Source: Heterocephalus glaber (taxonomy: Eukaryota; Chordata; Mammalia; Rodentia; Bathyergidae). Taken from it: DNA of 64,000 nucleotides. The position numbers and the translations under genes are program-made. This document shows positions 43,999-55,615 of this stretch, piece by piece. Each line of letters opens with the position of its first letter. Positions within the stretch are counted from its first letter, which is position 1. Location of the stretch: the NCBI RefSeq assembly GCF_000247695.1, contig NW_004624732.1:18969415-19033414 (forward strand). The letters run 5' to 3'. The notes under the pieces are model-generated. The model was given only the letters and a program-made list of their open reading frames with translations, was not told the DNA's origin and made no database searches.

Positions 43999-44112
43999 GT
44001 TTTTGTGTTTTGTTTTGTTTTTTGTTTTTTTGTTTTTTGGTACTGGGGATTGAACTTGGGACCTTGGGCTCATGAGGCAGGCGGCGGAACCACTGAGCTA
44101 AATCCCCAGCCC
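43999..44112 (-). mobile_element. ID SINE
   Basis: A full antisense ID with a T-rich tail (44,008-44,038) and body from GGTACTGGGGATTGAAC to CTGAGCTAAATCCCCAGCCC. It is flanked by the 9-bp duplication TTTATTATG at 43,990-43,998 and 44,113-44,121. The middle (GGCAGGCGGCGGAACC) represents a subfamily form also seen at 33,790. Confidence 0.9.
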
Positions 44113-44731
44113 TTTATTATGCTTTTAAAATATGCCCCTGCTTGTTCTGCCAGCTATTTAGTGAGGTTTGTTTGAATATGCTATTAAAATTGTGGTATCA
44201 TCTATTCCAAACTGAAGTTTCTTCTTTTTTTGCTTTATATATTTTCAGGCTACATTTTGCTATACCTAAGTCATTAAATACAATTTCTGGGAGGCCATTG
44301 TTTTGGACTGAGCTCTTACCCTAAGTCTCAACAGATCAGACCAGACCAGAATGTGGCCATTTATGCCCAAACAACCAGAGAGGACATGGGAAGGAAACCC
44401 TTTCTCCTTTAACCGAAACAACTTTAAATGACTCGTTTTCATCTCTTTTTTCTGTTTTCTCACTACTACCTCAAGTTCATCTGCTCAGCTCAGAGCACCT
44501 TTCTTTTTCATATATAGTATGCTGCCCAGTTCATGAATCATTAAAACCCAATAAGACTTCTTGATAATTTGATGACATTTATTGCTTTGACATCCTAGAG
44601 CCATTTTATTTGCTGGATGAATTATACCTTTTCTCAACAGGCAGTGATTTTTTTTAAAAAAAATTCTCTAGTTTATAAAATTCTCCAAGATGGTGGATAT
44701 TATCTAATAGCCCTTCTAGGTTTACTTTCTT

Positions 44732-44788
44732 AACTCAGGATCTTGCATTTGAGAGGCAGGCGTGGTACCACTGAGCTAAATCCTGGCC
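44732..44788 (-). mobile_element. Tailless, 3'-truncated ID retropseudogene
   Basis: Only the tRNA-like part is present (plus AACTCAGGATCTTGCATTTG to GCTAAATCCTGGCC), with no 3' unique part and no A-tail. It is flanked by a 16-bp direct repeat, CTAGGTTTACTTTCTT at 44,716-44,731 and CTAGATTTACTTTCTT at 44,789-44,804, with one mismatch. The arrangement fits the class of tailless retropseudogenes described from mammals. Confidence 0.75.
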
Positions 44789-44804
44789 CTAGATTTACTT
44801 TCTT

Positions 44805-46257
44805 TGTAGTGCAAAATGTTGTTGCTATGCATTTCATCAACAAGGTTTCAGTTGCATTTGGCCAAATGGATCCACTGGCAGGATATGGAAGATGGGCAGA
44901 AGAGAAAGAATTTAGTGAATTGCTTCCCTGCTCCCTTTTAGCTGGGCCAAGGGTTGTAGCAGAACTCATCTATCTGACATCACAACTCATGTCAAGTAGT
45001 TCATTTCTGCTGGCTCCTGTCATGGCTCTCTGCAAGTGCTAAAAACCTTGTTCCGTCCTTGTCCTCCTTTCTGTTTTAAATTTAACCCGTGTTTTCTACA
45101 CTCTTTAGCTTAAGTCTGTCTGCATTAGTGTGCCAATTAATGAAAGTGGAATTCTTCATGAACTTCACATGGCTTCAGATGGGCCCAGAGACATTTATCA
45201 TTAATCCATTGCCATTGTCAGCCTGATGCTTGATGTAGATACAGATATCTGATTTCCCCTGGAGAACTCCATCCCAATGCCCCACAAGTATTTACCATGC
45301 ACTGTGTTCTACACAATATCCTACTTTTGTTCTTTATCTAAAATTTTCTACCCAGGTGAATGACTTTTCTGTAGAAATTTGGATTCAGGGTATGATTTCA
45401 CCCAAGAAAATGTGGGAAAACTTAATTGTGATTCTTAAAAAATTTTTACCCCTCTGTTTAAAAGCTCAAGGATGCTTTTATTTTCCTGCTTCTTCCTGTT
45501 CAGAAGGTTTCTTTACCTTTTTTTTTTCCATTTTTCACTTAGAATATAGATTTTTGGAGTCCCAGCCTTGTAGTCTTCTATTGAATTCCTTACCTTGAGA
45601 GGGCCATAGGTGTCATCTTTCTTCCTTATTCAGATGTTAAAAAGAAAAGCTGAGAGAAGAAAATATTGGCAGTTACCTTTTCAGTGAATATTAGCTTCCA
45701 TAGTTTTTTAATTTGTGGAAATTTCATTTTCCATTTATGTCATTTTTCCTCTTTTTCTCTTTCTCTCTTCCTTTATTAGTTTACCAAATTTGTCTTTTCT
45801 ACTTGTATAATTTCATTCATATTGAGTTCCTTGATGCTTTTGATTCAGTATTCTGCACATGATAGGAAAACTTGTGACTCTTAAATCCACGTGTTGAAGT
45901 GGTTCTGTGGTTTTATGTATGAAAAACCATTCTCCTCCATGCACTGTATGAAATAATCCCCAAGAGGGATGGACTTGCCCGGGCCTGCAATTTTCTTGCT
46001 TCTCTGCTGTGCATGTGGTCATGTTCCTTCATAAGCAGGTGATTATCACTTTCTTTTATATGTGTTTTTTTTTCCTTTACTTTTATTTTTTTCTTACAAA
46101 AGCTGGATATAAGTGGTTCCAAGGCTGGGATACTCAGGCAACAAATTGGAAGCCTCTATCACTGAAAGAGTCAGTTCTCAAAAGTAATGCATTTATTGAG
46201 AAGAAATAACTGCTATTTTGTTAAACCACGGAAGTTTTGGCCTTTGTTACCACAGTG
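44805..46257. other. No recognisable feature
   Basis: Includes a 99-aa plus-strand frame (44,743-45,042) that begins inside the ID copy and has no recognised domain. Otherwise AT-rich unique sequence. Confidence 0.4.
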
Positions 46258-46625
46258 CTATGGTTTAAATTATTGTCTCCCTGCTCCAAATTCATATGTT
46301 GAAATTTTAAGCCCAAAGGTGATAGTTAATACTATCACCTTAATAGAGGTGGTAATATGGGAAGATTCAATTGTGAAAGAAGAATGCTCGTGAATAAGAT
46401 TAGTGACCTTATAAAAAAGGTCCAAGACAGATTCCTTGTCCATTCCATTACCTGAGGAGAGAGAAAAAGAAGGCTGTCCATGAATCAGTACCCAGGCACT
46501 GTATTTGTCAACACTTTGATCTTGAACTTCACAGTGCCCACAACTCTGAGAAATAAATTTCTGTCATAATAAACTATTCCATTATGGTATTTTGTTTATA
46601 GCAGCAAACATTGATTAAAATACAT
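46258..46625 (+). mobile_element. MLT1-type MaLR LTR (plus strand)
   Basis: Starts TATGGTTTAAATTATTGTCTCC and has CCAAATTCATATGTTGAAAT, GACCTTATAAAAAAGGTCC, GCTGTCCATGAATCAG, AACTCTGAGAAATAAATTTC (AATAAA) and GGTATTTTGTTTATAGCAGC. This is the standard MLT1 order of U3, TATA-like, R and end. Confidence 0.85.
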
Positions 46626-46639
46626 AGGTAAGCTTTAGA

Positions 46640-46770
46640 ATTCACATTTATTGAGATTCTATAATTTACTAGCCACTTTCTAGGAAATATTATACATTAC
46701 CTTTATTTGTCCTGACACATTTAGATATCATAATTTGCAACTAACTTATGAACAAGGAACCAAAGACTGA
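46640..46770 (+). mobile_element. MIR SINE fragment
   Basis: CACATTTATTGAGATTCTAT, ATACATTACCTTTATTTGTCC, CAACTAACTTATGAACAAGG follow MIR core order; strongly diverged. Confidence 0.45.
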
Positions 46771-47634
46771 AACAAATTTCTTATCTTCCTTAAATTTAAG
46801 GCAAAACACTTACATACCTATTGTTTGGGATGTCCGAGTTTCCCTTTCACTAGTCATTTTATAATAGAATCTTTTTTTCTGTGTCTGTTGGTTGGTCTTA
46901 TGACTCATCTCTTCGGTCATGAGTTTTCTGTCCAGTACAATGACATCAGAGGAAATACAATAAGACAAAACAGCCAATCGAAGCTCTCTACTGGTTTTGA
47001 TATGCAAATGATTACACAGAAGAATTCATGCCACTGGAGTTGCTTAGCTAGCACACATTGTCCAGCATCTTTTCTATTGGTGAGATAGAGTTTCTCTGCA
47101 AAGTGAAATCTACCATGGATAACAGAGTTCATTAGCATAAAGAAACAGAATGGACTGGCCTCGCTGAACTCTGGATCTGGCACTGGAAGCTCTGATAACT
47201 GTTACTATATCTTGGCTCCAGTGAGCTTCTCAGTATCTTTCACAACATCTGGGCCAGTAAAGTTCTTGTTATTCCCTAATTTTTTTGACTTGGTTTTCTA
47301 TGATTTACAATAAAAATGACAGATTTATAAAACTTCCAAATAGTGGAGCCATAAACTTAGGTTTACTTCATGCCTAAAACTTCCAATCATTTATGTCTAC
47401 CAATTCTCTTAGTTAAACTTTCTATTAATTTTTTTGCCTGTTATTATTCTTCGTTATTTTGAAAAAAGGATTCATATCCTTTGTGAGTGTTTGTTTCTTT
47501 GAAATTATACAACATTCTTCTTTGCATTTTGCAATAAGGAAACTTGACAAATGTTCTTCAAGTTATCACCGTCAGATGAACTTAGGAACTAAGATTCTCA
47601 ATGAAAAATTCAAACATATAAAAGTCCATTCCCA
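46771..47634. other. No recognisable feature
   Basis: AT-rich unique sequence. Confidence 0.4.
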
Positions 47635-47648
47635 ATTTGGTCATTTTT

Positions 47649-47733
47649 TTTTTTTTGGCACTGGGTATTGAACTTGGGCCCTTGCACTTGAGAGGCAGGT
47701 GCCAGAATCACTGAGCTAAATCCCCGGCGCTAT
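47649..47733 (-). mobile_element. ID SINE
   Basis: T-rich tail, GGCACTGGGTATTGAACTTG, GCACTTGAGAGGCAGG, CTGAGCTAAATCCCCGG. Flanked by TTTGGTCATTTTT at 47,636-47,648 and 47,734-47,746 (13 bp, overlapping the T-tail). Confidence 0.9.
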
Positions 47734-47746
47734 TTTGGTCATTTTT

Positions 47747-48257
47747 ACATGCAAAAAATTCTTTCCAACATCTTCAATTGTCCATATTATCAAAATTTTA
47801 AAAATGTTTCCAAATTTTAAATATATATGGGGACATATGTATAAATGAGTAAAACTCTTGTGAAAAGTAAGCATGGGAAGGAGATCTCCAACACCACTTG
47901 ATGCAGTTTATGATGAGAAGTTCGTGCTGAAGACATCTTTACTTGTATTTTATGTACATGTGCATCAGATACATAAACAGGCCTGGAATGAATTCCCACA
48001 GAATTTTCCCGTAGGTGGACTCTATATTTAACTTAAAAGTCATTCTGTTCAACTTTTTACCAATAGATTGGGTGCATACCGGGAATTTCATAAGAAAACA
48101 GGTGCTAATGAATCTCATATGACAGTGGGCACACAATATTAATGCAGAGGAGAAGCTCTGCTTTGCAGCTTTTGCTGGATATTCCACACAAGAAGTGACT
48201 TCACCCTCCAGAGAGAGAATGCATCTGCTAAACCCAGTCAGGAAGTCACTCTTTTTA
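47747..48257. other. No recognisable feature
   Basis: AT-rich unique sequence. Confidence 0.4.
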
Positions 48258-48483
48258 AGTTTTAAAATTTTTTTGCAGTACTGGGAAAGAACCCAGGAGA
48301 GTTTGTGGGTGCTAGGAAGTGCTTTACCACTGAGCTACATCCCCAGCCACGCACTTTTTCTGTTTTTCATTTTAAGACAACATCTCAGTAAATTTTCCAT
48401 GCTGGCTTTGAATCTGCAATCCACCTGCCTCAGCTTTCCTTGTAGCTGGGATTAAGTATATGGGCCACAATGCCCAGCCAGCT
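48258..48483 (-). mobile_element. B1-ID dimeric SINE
   Basis: ID part in antisense (GCAGTACTGGGAAAGAACCC, CCACTGAGCTACATCCCCAG) followed by antisense B1 (CAATCCACCTGCCTCAGC, CTGGGATTAAGTATATGGGCC, CACAATGCCCAGCCAG). Same layout as 43,270. Confidence 0.75.
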
Positions 48484-49861
48484 GTTTACTTTTTTCTCTT
48501 AATGGCAAAGATTTTACTACCCATCCAATTTTTGGAAACAGGACTCTGACAGAAGAAATAGAAAGTTTACATTGGAAAACCAAAAATATAAGGCCATACA
48601 AATAAAACAAAGCCAGAGCATGTAATTTGTGACATAAATTTTCTTACATCATGTTGGAAAGAAGTAAAAATTTACTTTAAATGTCAGGCCAAAGAAGTTC
48701 CATTTAAAGCACAAATTATAACAAATGAAGCAAGAAAATTTTCTCTCATATAGCAAGAAAAGATATAACATGAGCATTATCTATGCAAAAGGGATAAGAA
48801 TAATGTACAGACATCCTAGAACATGCAGGAAAAATGTAGATTTTAGCAACTGAAAATAAGGTATTTACTTATTCATGTATTCAATTATTAAAACATTTAT
48901 ATAGATTATTTTACTTGTTAGATATTGGTGTACATTCTGAGGCTGCATGCCTCAGCCTACTCACATAATGACTTTAAACAACTCCCTAAAGTAAAAGCTT
49001 TTTGTGAATGTTCTAATGAGAGGGAAAAAAGTTGATGCATGCTTTTGTATAGAAATTTGGTTTGTACGGAAATACTAGAAGGGCCACAACCGATAAATAA
49101 CTCACTCTGTTATAACATTTATAGTTGTTTCATAAAATTACACTGAAAGTTATTTTGGAATAATATGTCCTCAGTTTCAATTTCAGAACTAATAATAGAT
49201 CTGTAGACTACATGCAGGTATGAGTTGTGTGTGTGTGGAAATCTTCAAGCAGGCCTGGACTGAGTGATTTTTCACTTGGATATTATAGTACAAACATGTC
49301 CAGAAGAGGCTTCCTGAAAAGGATCAGTGACCTGGGTTCCCTCCACAAACCTTCCCAGCTCCAGAGAGGGGAGCAATGTATCTAGTGAACAAATATCTGA
49401 AGACCAAGTATCCCCTGGCTTGTTTTGCTCTATCTGCTTGTCTTAAGGAGTTCATTTTTCAGTTCTATCTGTACTCTTTTTGAGATAGCATTTTGTTTCC
49501 TCTCCTGGTTGGAAAGAGTAAGTGTTCTCTCCAGAGGCAGGCCTGCCTTTCTGTAGCCTCTCTGCCTATGATTGCATGGGGCAGAGAGAAGTTGTTTATT
49601 TGATTCATGTGTTCCTCATGGGGTGCTCAACTGGCCTGGTTTTTTAGGAACCAGGGCCAGTACTTTCAGTCAGGAAACCAAAATGGTCTCAAGAATGTAA
49701 AGAAGGTCACCCTAAAGCAAAATCCATTTTCAAGAGGATAGTGCATGACTTTGCCATATTTTCTATGGTCTTGTTTTATTCAGCTTTTCCTGAATTAAGA
49801 AAGTCAAAATTTCCTACTGTGCTGTCAACAATGATCAAGAAAACAAAACAGTGATAATAGT
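48484..49861. other. No recognisable feature
   Basis: Unique sequence; no open frame with domain content and no repeat recognised. Confidence 0.45.
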
Positions 49862-49878
49862 AATAGCTGGTACTCTTT

Positions 49879-49958
49879 TTTTTTGATACCAGGGATCGAA
49901 CTTGGGTCCCTGCGCTTGCGTAGCAAGTGGAGAAACCACTGAGCTAAATCCCTGGCCC
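49879..49958 (-). mobile_element. ID SINE
   Basis: Antisense ID (GATACCAGGGATCGAACTTG to GAGCTAAATCCCTGGCCC) with a short T tail. Flanked by the perfect 17-bp duplication AATAGCTGGTACTCTTT at 49,862-49,878 and 49,959-49,975. The variable middle (CGCTTGCGTAGCAAG) is close to the canonical ID anticodon-like region. Confidence 0.95.
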
Positions 49959-49975
49959 AATAGCTGGTACTCTTT

Positions 49976-50190
49976 CAAAGTTTACAATAAGGGTTTCATA
50001 TGTATTTTCTGATTCTTTCTAAGAACCCTAAGCACTAGCAATAGTGCCATCTGAATTAAACATGTGAAGAAATGGAAATACAAAGAAGTTAAGGATATGG
50101 TCAAATTCTCCAATTCATTGCAGAGTGGAGCAAGATGAGAAGACAGGCAATCCAGCACTAAAGTCACATCCTTTACCACCTCCAAAGCTT
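49976..50190 (+). mobile_element. MIR SINE
   Basis: TTTACAATAAGGGTTTCATATG, AGAACCCTAAGCACTAG, GTGAAGAAATGGAAATACAAAG and CAGAGTGGAGCAAGATG occur in MIR order. The ID insertion at 49,879 lies immediately upstream. Confidence 0.55.
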
Positions 50191-50545
50191 AATGTCTTTT
50201 GGCTGGTGACTCTGGTGTCAGCCCACTCTTATCAGTTTGAGCCTGGGTAAAGCAAGAGTAGGTCCTGGGAGATATAAATCCAGCACATTCTTGACACTGA
50301 ATCAGAAAGTCAGCTTTGTCCCGGTGATAGTTCCCAGAATTCAGAGAACATGCCAACAAGTTGCACACTGCCAGGCAGTGGTTAAAATTCAAGGCTTTCA
50401 TTTCCCCCCACTATTGTAGAATATGTAGGCTCTGATAATCTGACATATTTTTAAAATCATTATTCTTATGTATGATTATGCAAAATCACGACAATATTGT
50501 TATTTTGGCGAAAATGAAAACTAGTATTACCTTTTAGAAAATAAA
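50191..50545. other. No recognisable feature
   Basis: Unique sequence. Confidence 0.4.
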
Positions 50546-51500
50546 AATACTGAAACTTTAGTGAAAAAAAATTTAATGAATCCAATGAATCTTTAAAAGA
50601 TATGAACACCTGAAATGAATAGAAACTTCTCAGATGAAAATGTACAGATGACAAAAATATTCTACATTACTGGTCACTTGAGAAATGCAAATTAAAACAA
50701 AATTGGGAATCTATCTCAATCCAGAAAGAATGACTATCATCAATAAACTAACCAATAACAAATGCTGGCAAGGCTGTGGGGAAAAAGGAACACTTAAGCA
50801 TTGTTGGCAGGAGTATACACTGGTACAACCACTATGGAAATCTGCATGGAGATTCCTAAAAAACTAAAACTGGGGGTTCCATTTGACCCAGCTGTTCCCT
50901 TCCCTTTCTAGATATCTTCCCAAAAGAGTTAAAGTAATCATACCTCAATGATACATGCATACCATGTTTGTAGCAGCACAATTTATAACAGGTAAAACTT
51001 AGAAACAGCCCATATACCCATCACCAGATGAATGGATAAAGAAAATGTGGTATTTATAAACAATGGAGTATACTCTGCTATAAAAAAGTATAAACTGGAG
51101 ATATTTTTAGGTAAATAGAGGCATTTTGAGACCATAATTTTAAGTGAAATAAATCATACACACAAGTTTAAATATCACATTGTTTCTTTTGTGTGAGAAA
51201 CCTAAAAGGTAAATAAGGAGTAAAATGCAGGATAGATATTGGGAAGTAGGAAGAACTTGTACTAATGGAAAGGAGAATAAGGGAGTTAGGAGAGGGAAAA
51301 GATGGAAGAGAAAAGGGATTAAAAATAGAGGAATGAAGGAAAACGGAAGCTAAGCTTTTGTATATGGGGAAGGGAAAAAAGGTTAAAAGGAGGGAAGGGG
51401 AATGGGAAAAAATCAGATATATTATATATGGGCACAGATTCCTCATAATGAATGTGATCATTATGTATGGAAAATGTGCACTAATTTTAAAAAAAGCTCA
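50546..51500 (+). mobile_element. L1 3' end with ORF2 tail (plus strand)
   Basis: ORF2 C-terminal words in sense orientation: GAATAGAAACTTCTCAGATG, GTCACTTGAGAAATGCAAAT, the Cys-rich region, TAGCAGCACAATTTATAAC, AAGAAAATGTGGTATTTAT, then the purine-rich 3'UTR (51,200-51,420) and a diverged terminal motif near 51,470. A 5'-truncated, older copy than the one at 29,169. Confidence 0.85.
50685..50880 (+). pseudogene. L1 ORF2 Cys-rich tail remnant
   Basis: A short open segment encodes the Cys-rich motif [18 protein letters not shown] followed by [14 protein letters not shown]. The terminal cysteine of the motif is Tyr. Stops and frameshifts lie on both sides. Confidence 0.85.
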
Positions 51501-53849
51501 GAAAAAAAGGGCTACAGGGCTTTCCTTTAGCAAAGCTAACATGAATACTATTAGTTTTCCTTGGGATGCTTGCAATCCTATATGAATCTTGGTGGATGTG
51601 GCAATTTTTCAAGATCTTGGCTACTTTTTTACCCAGGTTATTTTGCAGCTTATAAACTTGAGAGATGATGTAACATCTCCTCAACCACAAATAAGAAACC
51701 ACAAAATAAAAAAGTACCATTTGTTATAAAAGCGGTGGATTCTGCAAGTTCAGTGTTTCTCACCTGCAGCACAAATCTACTCTGTGTATAACAGTTATCT
51801 GGGCCCACTACCTTGTCCTCTGGAATCAGAAGCAAAGAACTGACACAGATATGCTATACTGAAATAAAAACAATTGTTTGTCTCTGATCTTAGAATCTGG
51901 TGTCTTTTCCATATCCACAAATGAGTAACTTAACTTGGAAATCAAATCACATACCTGATTACTACCTGACCAAAGTGTTATAAATGAGAGGAAGCCTAGA
52001 TGTTCTGTAAACTCTTGTCATTCTCCTTATTAGTTTTAAACTTCTGTGAAGTTAGTTTTTTGTTTTACAAAAGTTTCCGGACTTCTGAGCTCATCTTTAA
52101 TTGGATAAAATATATATGTTATGCCAGGCAGAGAGAGAGAGAGAGAGAGGGAAGTAGTTATTAGCATCAACTAGAATTGTTACTGTTTACTGATTTACTG
52201 ATTAATACTACAGTAAACAAATTAGTGTAAACTTGGTTCATCTGTACATATTTACACATATTACTGTTGTATGGAGATAGTGGTATAATGACAAAATTTA
52301 TTTAGCATATCCCCTGGTGCTATAATAAAGACTTGAAAACCTATTCTTCTATTCTTAAAACATGTTATTAGGACTTAAATTATTGTATTTGGTGTATTTA
52401 AGTTGGGTGTATTTAAGTTGTATTGGGTGTACTGGGTGTTGTATTTTTTGCTGCAGATAAACGCAATGATGTCTAGATATTTTAAAGGATGTACTCACAG
52501 CTAGATCTAACTTATCCCCATATCCTTCTTCACAGGCTTTGAAGGTTCACTTCATTATCTTCTACTATCTAGTACAATTGAATAATTAATTATTATAATT
52601 TCCTCTTGTGCGTGTGTGTTTGTTGATACTGTTAAAAACTGAAGACATGAAGTTGAAGAGAGATTCTAGATTCAAGATCTGCATAATACGTAAAGTGCTG
52701 GGAAATCATTTGTTTCTTAATCCATGAAAGTTTCTGCTTTTCTTGATAGAACCCTCTGCAACAAAAGCATATAGCAGCAGGCAGAGAGTTGCTTGGAATA
52801 AAACAAGGTTACATTAATCTATAGGCATTTTCTGTTCTCTCAGATTAGAACAGAAGAAATCACACCATTTGACACTGGATCATCAAAATACTGAACAAAT
52901 AGCAAATTGCAGTGCATGTGTAGGGTATTGTTGAAGGCGAGTTGGTTGCACAGTGGTTCTTTCATGTGTCTGCACAGAACATAGGGTGAAATGCTTCTCC
53001 AAATAAAAACTGGGTTTCAAATGAAAGCAATATGTTTCAAGCCTCGGGGAAAGCATTTTGCTGCATCTTTCTATTTGTACACTTCTATTGCTAGGTAAAC
53101 ATCTAGAGGGAAAGAGGAGTCTGCAATTCACACGGAGCCCATCCAGCCTTACCTAGCAGGAAAGAAACAAATTGTTATAACAAAGAAGACCAGAGAATTC
53201 TATGCCAATGTGACTACTTTCTAAAGGCAGAGTCTTGTAACTTTGAATACATAGTTAAGGAAAGTGAAGTTTCCTATTACCTACAGGGCTTGGTAGCCAT
53301 GTTGTTGTATTTATGTGCTTAAATTATGTTTATCTGGTTATATTTTTAATTGATAGCATATTTAAAATACATATTTTCTGCACATAGAAATTCAGTAGCT
53401 GACTCAAATCATCTTCTATTCTAAATCAGGGGTATACCTAGGCTTGATCTTTCCCTTTCTCCATTTTCCCAAGATTCTACACAAAATTCGCCATGGAATG
53501 CATTGCTTTACTTTACATAACATCCATAGCAGGCTCTTCCATTTTACTGTCATTTTTCTGGGTGTGCAACTTGCTTTTTCTTTCTATACACCAGGAATGC
53601 AGTTTAGTTTTGTATTTCTATAGCTGCCCTGCTCAATCCCATGCTAACTTATAAATTCCAAGATCAAATAGCACTTTCAGGCCCAAGAAACCTTACTTCA
53701 TGCTCTGGTACCATCCAACTATTTTTTGATCATTTATTAGGTTCATGAACCTTGAAATAGGACTAGCTCCTGGTTACTGAGCAATTACTAGACCCAGACA
53801 TTATGATGACATACACAGATTGACCCATGGTGCCTTCACACACAATCTC
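51501..53849. other. Unrecognised; short (GA)n at 52,129-52,149 and GTATT-rich minirepeats at 52,385-52,445
   Basis: AT-rich unique DNA. The GGTGTATTTAAGTTG words recur within 52,390-52,440 as a local slippage product. No gene supportable. Confidence 0.45.
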
Positions 53850-53990
53850 CAAAGCACAGATACCATCACTGTCACCATTTTCAAGATGAAGAACATGAGG
53901 TATGCAGAACTTACACAAGGAGTGAGTGGCAGTGCTGGAATTTGGATAGCAGTACTGTGTCTCAAGGCTCTATGTTCTGCATTCTTTATC
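53850..53990 (+). mobile_element. MIR SINE
   Basis: CATCACTGTCACCATTTTCAAG, GATGAAGAACATGAGG, CTTACACAAGGAGTGAGTGG, CAGTGCTGGAATTTGG follow the MIR 3' half closely. Confidence 0.7.
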
Positions 53991-54021
53991 CTAGTTTCAA
54001 AATATCTGTCTCTTGGTATCT

Positions 54022-54130
54022 AACTCTACTTTTACAGTTGAGGCATGAGAACTCGGAGAGTGGAAACTTCTCACAGTTATATACCCAGTAAATCAAAAAC
54101 TATAGCTGTAATCTGGGTCTAGCTGCTATC
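54022..54130 (+). mobile_element. MIR SINE (second copy)
   Basis: AACTCTACTTTTACAGTTGAGG, ATGAGAACTCGGAGAG, AATCTGGGTCTAGCTGC, again in MIR order, immediately after the copy at 53,850. Confidence 0.6.
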
Positions 54131-54529
54131 AAAGAACATGCATTGTCCACTAAACTAGAACTATTTTGTCTTTGTAGTCATATAGCTTTGAAATTTACAT
54201 GTTATACCAATTGTATCCTACCTGTTGCTATATTTATATTTCAAGAAAATGTTAAGAAGCACATGGTTAGTCCTCACCATGTGCTAGATACTATATTAGT
54301 AGTATCACCATGTGCTAGATACTGTCCATGGTGTCAGATGGAATAATGGACAAAACTGTGCACAGTGGAGTGATCTGGCCAGGCCAGGGCACCCAACATC
54401 ATCCTGTGGCAAGATATCAGGTTCTCTGGAACAATGAGCTGATCTAAAGTGGTGATGTGACTGAAATAAGGTTCTTGGAGAGAAGTGAGAAACATAAGAG
54501 GAAAAAGATTGGCATTCATTCATTCATTG
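54131..54529. other. Unrecognised; local repeat CACCATGTGCTAGATACT
   Basis: The word CACCATGTGCTAGATACT occurs at ~54,275 and ~54,306, a short tandem duplication of about 31-bp period. Otherwise nothing recognised. Confidence 0.5.
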
Positions 54530-54715
54530 TTTGGTAGTACTGGGGGTAGAAACCAGGGGTGCCCTACCACTAAGCTACCTTCCTAACCCTATTTATTTCT
54601 CATTTTGAGATAACGTCTTACTAAGTTACCCAAACTGTTCTTGGAATTTTATTTTTCTGCCTCAGTTCCCCCAAGTAACTGGGATTTCAGTCTCTTACCA
54701 GTGTGTCCAACCCTG
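54530..54715 (-). mobile_element. B1-ID dimeric SINE
   Basis: ID part in antisense (GGTAGTACTGGGGGTAGAAACC, CTACCACTAAGCTACC) followed by antisense B1 (GAGATAACGTCTTACTAAG, CTGCCTCAGTTCCCCCAAG, CCAGTGTGTCCAACCCTGG). Diverged. Confidence 0.65.
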
Positions 54716-55339
54716 GGACCTTTAGCTAGAAGAGAAAAACCAAGAGCCAAAACCAGATGGAAATGAGTCCAGAAAGGGAGAAGGCCAGGCAGAAGAAACT
54801 CTGGACAGAGATGACCTGGCACTTGTCTCTTGTGTGTCTGGGAAATCTCTATTGCCTGGGAAAGGTGTGGGCTCAAGGTAGGTTAGACTGATTGACACAT
54901 GAGAGTCAGTCTTAATAACCTTCTTTGGAAAGGAAGCCTCTTTCTACCTTTTCAAAGGCCTTTGCAAAAAATGTCATCAATGCACTGGCTCTTGAAAAGA
55001 AGTTAAGACCTTATCTTGTGATATTGTTGATATCATTAATAGGCTCTGATATAGCTTTGCTAAATCTTTCTCTGTCTATGAGACCCAGCATATCATGCCT
55101 TGAAGGAAAATGGCAAAATACATTTCGCTTTTTGGTGGCTTTAACTAATGTCATGAGTAAATGGCATTAGAAGGTTTCTTTGACTATTTTAAGAATATAT
55201 GCTCGGTCAGTTAGTTAACGAAATCACAGTAATTGGTCCCTAGAAAGAATATCAAAGATGGAAACAATATGAAGAACATCTAGTATTTAGAGAAAAGTTT
55301 TTTACTTCTGAGTACATTAAAGACCACTTCTAGTTTTAA
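54716..55339. other. No recognisable feature
   Basis: Unique sequence; the 81-aa frame at 54,925-55,170 has no recognised domain. Confidence 0.4.
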
Positions 55340-55615
55340 ATCTGTTTTATTATATTTGAGTGGCTATAACGAAAGTATTAGAGGAGGCTAAAGGTTGAAA
55401 AGTTCCAGGTTAAGGAACCAGCAGACTCAGTATTTGGTAAAGGTTGCTCTCCTCCACACACATGGTCCAAGGACCAAAACCCTCCTTCTAAGCCCATTCT
55501 TGAGGTCAGAGCCGTCATGTCAGTCAATTCCCAAAGGCTTTACCTCTTTATATGGATATTAGGTAACAAAATATCAGTTTTAGAGGGACATAAACATTCA
55601 GATCATAGCATATGG
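55340..55615 (-). mobile_element. Antisense MaLR LTR remnant
   Basis: GTGGCTATAACGAAAGTATTAG, GGTTAAGGAACCAGCAGAC, TCTTGAGGTCAGAGCCGTCATG, GAGGGACATAAACATTCAGATC are in the antisense order of MaLR LTRs. Confidence 0.55.

Larger units (their letters stand above)
42470..44290 (-). mobile_element. Ancient L1 (minus strand) broken up by SINEs
   Basis: Antisense ORF2 words appear in order from the reverse-transcriptase side (42,490-42,760, ATAGATTCAACATGGTCAGG) through the linker (42,900-43,210, TTTTTCTGGGAACTTATC and TTAGTGTACTGATTTTGGC) to the endonuclease side (43,840-44,280, CCAAATTCTGCCATTTGGG and TATATATTTTCAGGCTACAT). Three later SINEs split it, at 43,270-43,461, 43,728-43,785 and 43,999-44,112. 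No frame is open. Old L1M-like age inferred from divergence. Confidence 0.6.

Noticed and set aside
44743..45042. 99-aa plus-strand frame as a small gene
   Set aside because: It begins inside an ID SINE copy, has no recognised domain and no supporting context.
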